The position numbers were made by a program, and so were the translations under genes. 6,076 nt of DNA from QQUD01 sp039029915 (GTDB lineage Bacteria; Chloroflexota; Anaerolineae; Promineifilales; Promineifilaceae), in assembly GCA_039029915.1 (NCBI GenBank), contig JBCCFD010000475.1, positions 1 through 6,076 on the forward strand. Reading direction: 5' to 3'. Shown in pieces: positions 5,735 through 6,076 of the stretch (position 1 is the first letter of the stretch; the number at the start of each line of letters is the position of its first letter). The notes under the pieces are model-generated. The model searched no databases, was not told the origin of the DNA, and worked only from the letters and a program-made list of their open reading frames with translations.

Positions 5735-6076
5735 TTACAAAGCGGCAAGCAGGCGTTTACTCATAGCATCTGCAAACGCAGGATCGTTGATATGTAAATC
5801 AAGCTCAACGATTTCAACATTTTCATTTTTGACTCCATTGCGAACCACATCAAACATGGCTTCACGGGCATCTGGAGAGTAGAAAGGCATATCTTCGTTG
5901 TCCATCATGCTTGTGCCTTTAAGAGGAATAAAAACGGTGGTTGGGCCGGTGGCCTTATTTAGCTTTTCCACCATTACCTTAGCTGCCGCAACGCGCTCAT
6001 CTGCTGACGATTCCATGATCGTAATCGAGGCGTTGTGAACATGCAGTTTGCGTTCTTTATATTCAGCCGGTACTGA
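5735..6076 (-). CDS. Tm-1-like ATP-binding (UPF0261) protein, C-terminal 113 residues
   Basis: The gene enters from beyond the window and ends at the TAA at 5735; the frame is open through 6076. An internal ATG at 6016 could be mistaken for the start, but the 20 codons before it continue the family sequence, including the conserved His-Asn in LHVHNASITIM (11-21 of the visible part). Other UPF0261 landmarks follow: GPTTVFIPLKGTSMMD with FYSPDAREAMFD (positions about 44-71), and the end ELDLHINDPAFADAM (91-105), the family signature tail. UPF0261 proteins are about 400 residues; the plant relative is the N-terminal half of tomato Tm-1, a virus-resistance protein that binds ATP. The bacterial proteins have no settled biochemical role and often sit beside a separate TIM-barrel 'PEP hydrolase family' gene, which would lie outside this window. 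It shares the strand with the liv operon but is separated by a terminator-like repeat. Confidence 0.88.
   Translation of the reverse strand, partial: SVPAEYKERKLHVHNASITIMESSADERVAAAKVMVEKLNKATGPTTVFIPLKGTSMMDNEDMPFYSPDAREAMFDVVRNGVKNENVEIVELDLHINDPAFADAMSKRLLAAL

Noticed and set aside
5735..6016. A separate 93-residue small protein starting at ATG 6016
   Set aside because: The frame stays open to the window edge and the upstream codons carry the conserved UPF0261 His-Asn segment, so this is the C-terminus of a larger gene.

Overview
This window holds a bacterial liv-type (branched-chain amino-acid type, HAAT family) ABC uptake operon on the minus strand, flanked by two genes that run off the window edges. 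All six genes are on the minus strand. In transcription order they are: the 3' end of a Tm-1-like/UPF0261 gene (6076-5735); a 261-base gap with a terminator-like inverted repeat and a possible promoter; a lipoprotein substrate-binding protein (livK-like, 5473-4133); a 141-base gap with a strong stem-loop; permeases livH (3991-3140) and livM (3136-2267); ATPases livG (2265-1498) and livF (1505-813); then, 27 bases on, the 5' part of a PAS-repeat sensor protein (785 to beyond base 1).

The order K-H-M-G-F is the classical liv order. Spacing from livH to livF is very tight: 3 bases, 1 base, then an 8-base overlap. These four are almost certainly one translationally linked transcript. The binding protein would capture an amino acid or related small polar solute outside the membrane. 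LivH and LivM form the channel and LivG and LivF drive import with ATP. The stem-loop after the binding-protein gene is placed where many such operons lower expression of the membrane and ATPase genes relative to the abundant binding protein.

No terminator is visible between livF and the PAS gene, so the sensor may be co-transcribed with the transporter. The UPF0261 gene upstream is in the same direction but separated by a terminator-like repeat. Whether it shares a substrate or pathway with the transporter is an open inference.

The organism cannot be fixed from this window. DNA that is AT-leaning by eye, a lipoprotein with a Ser/Thr/Glu-rich linker after the lipobox, and PAS repeats with the 'FWKD...RY...N' and 'D.PW..EQ' pattern are all compatible with Chloroflexota (Anaerolineae-like). 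That is a low-confidence impression. There is no mobile element, CRISPR array, tRNA or rRNA that I can see. Most of the window is ordinary transporter sequence. The points worth a second look are the gene association (UPF0261, liv, PAS) and the RNA structures in the two intergenic gaps.
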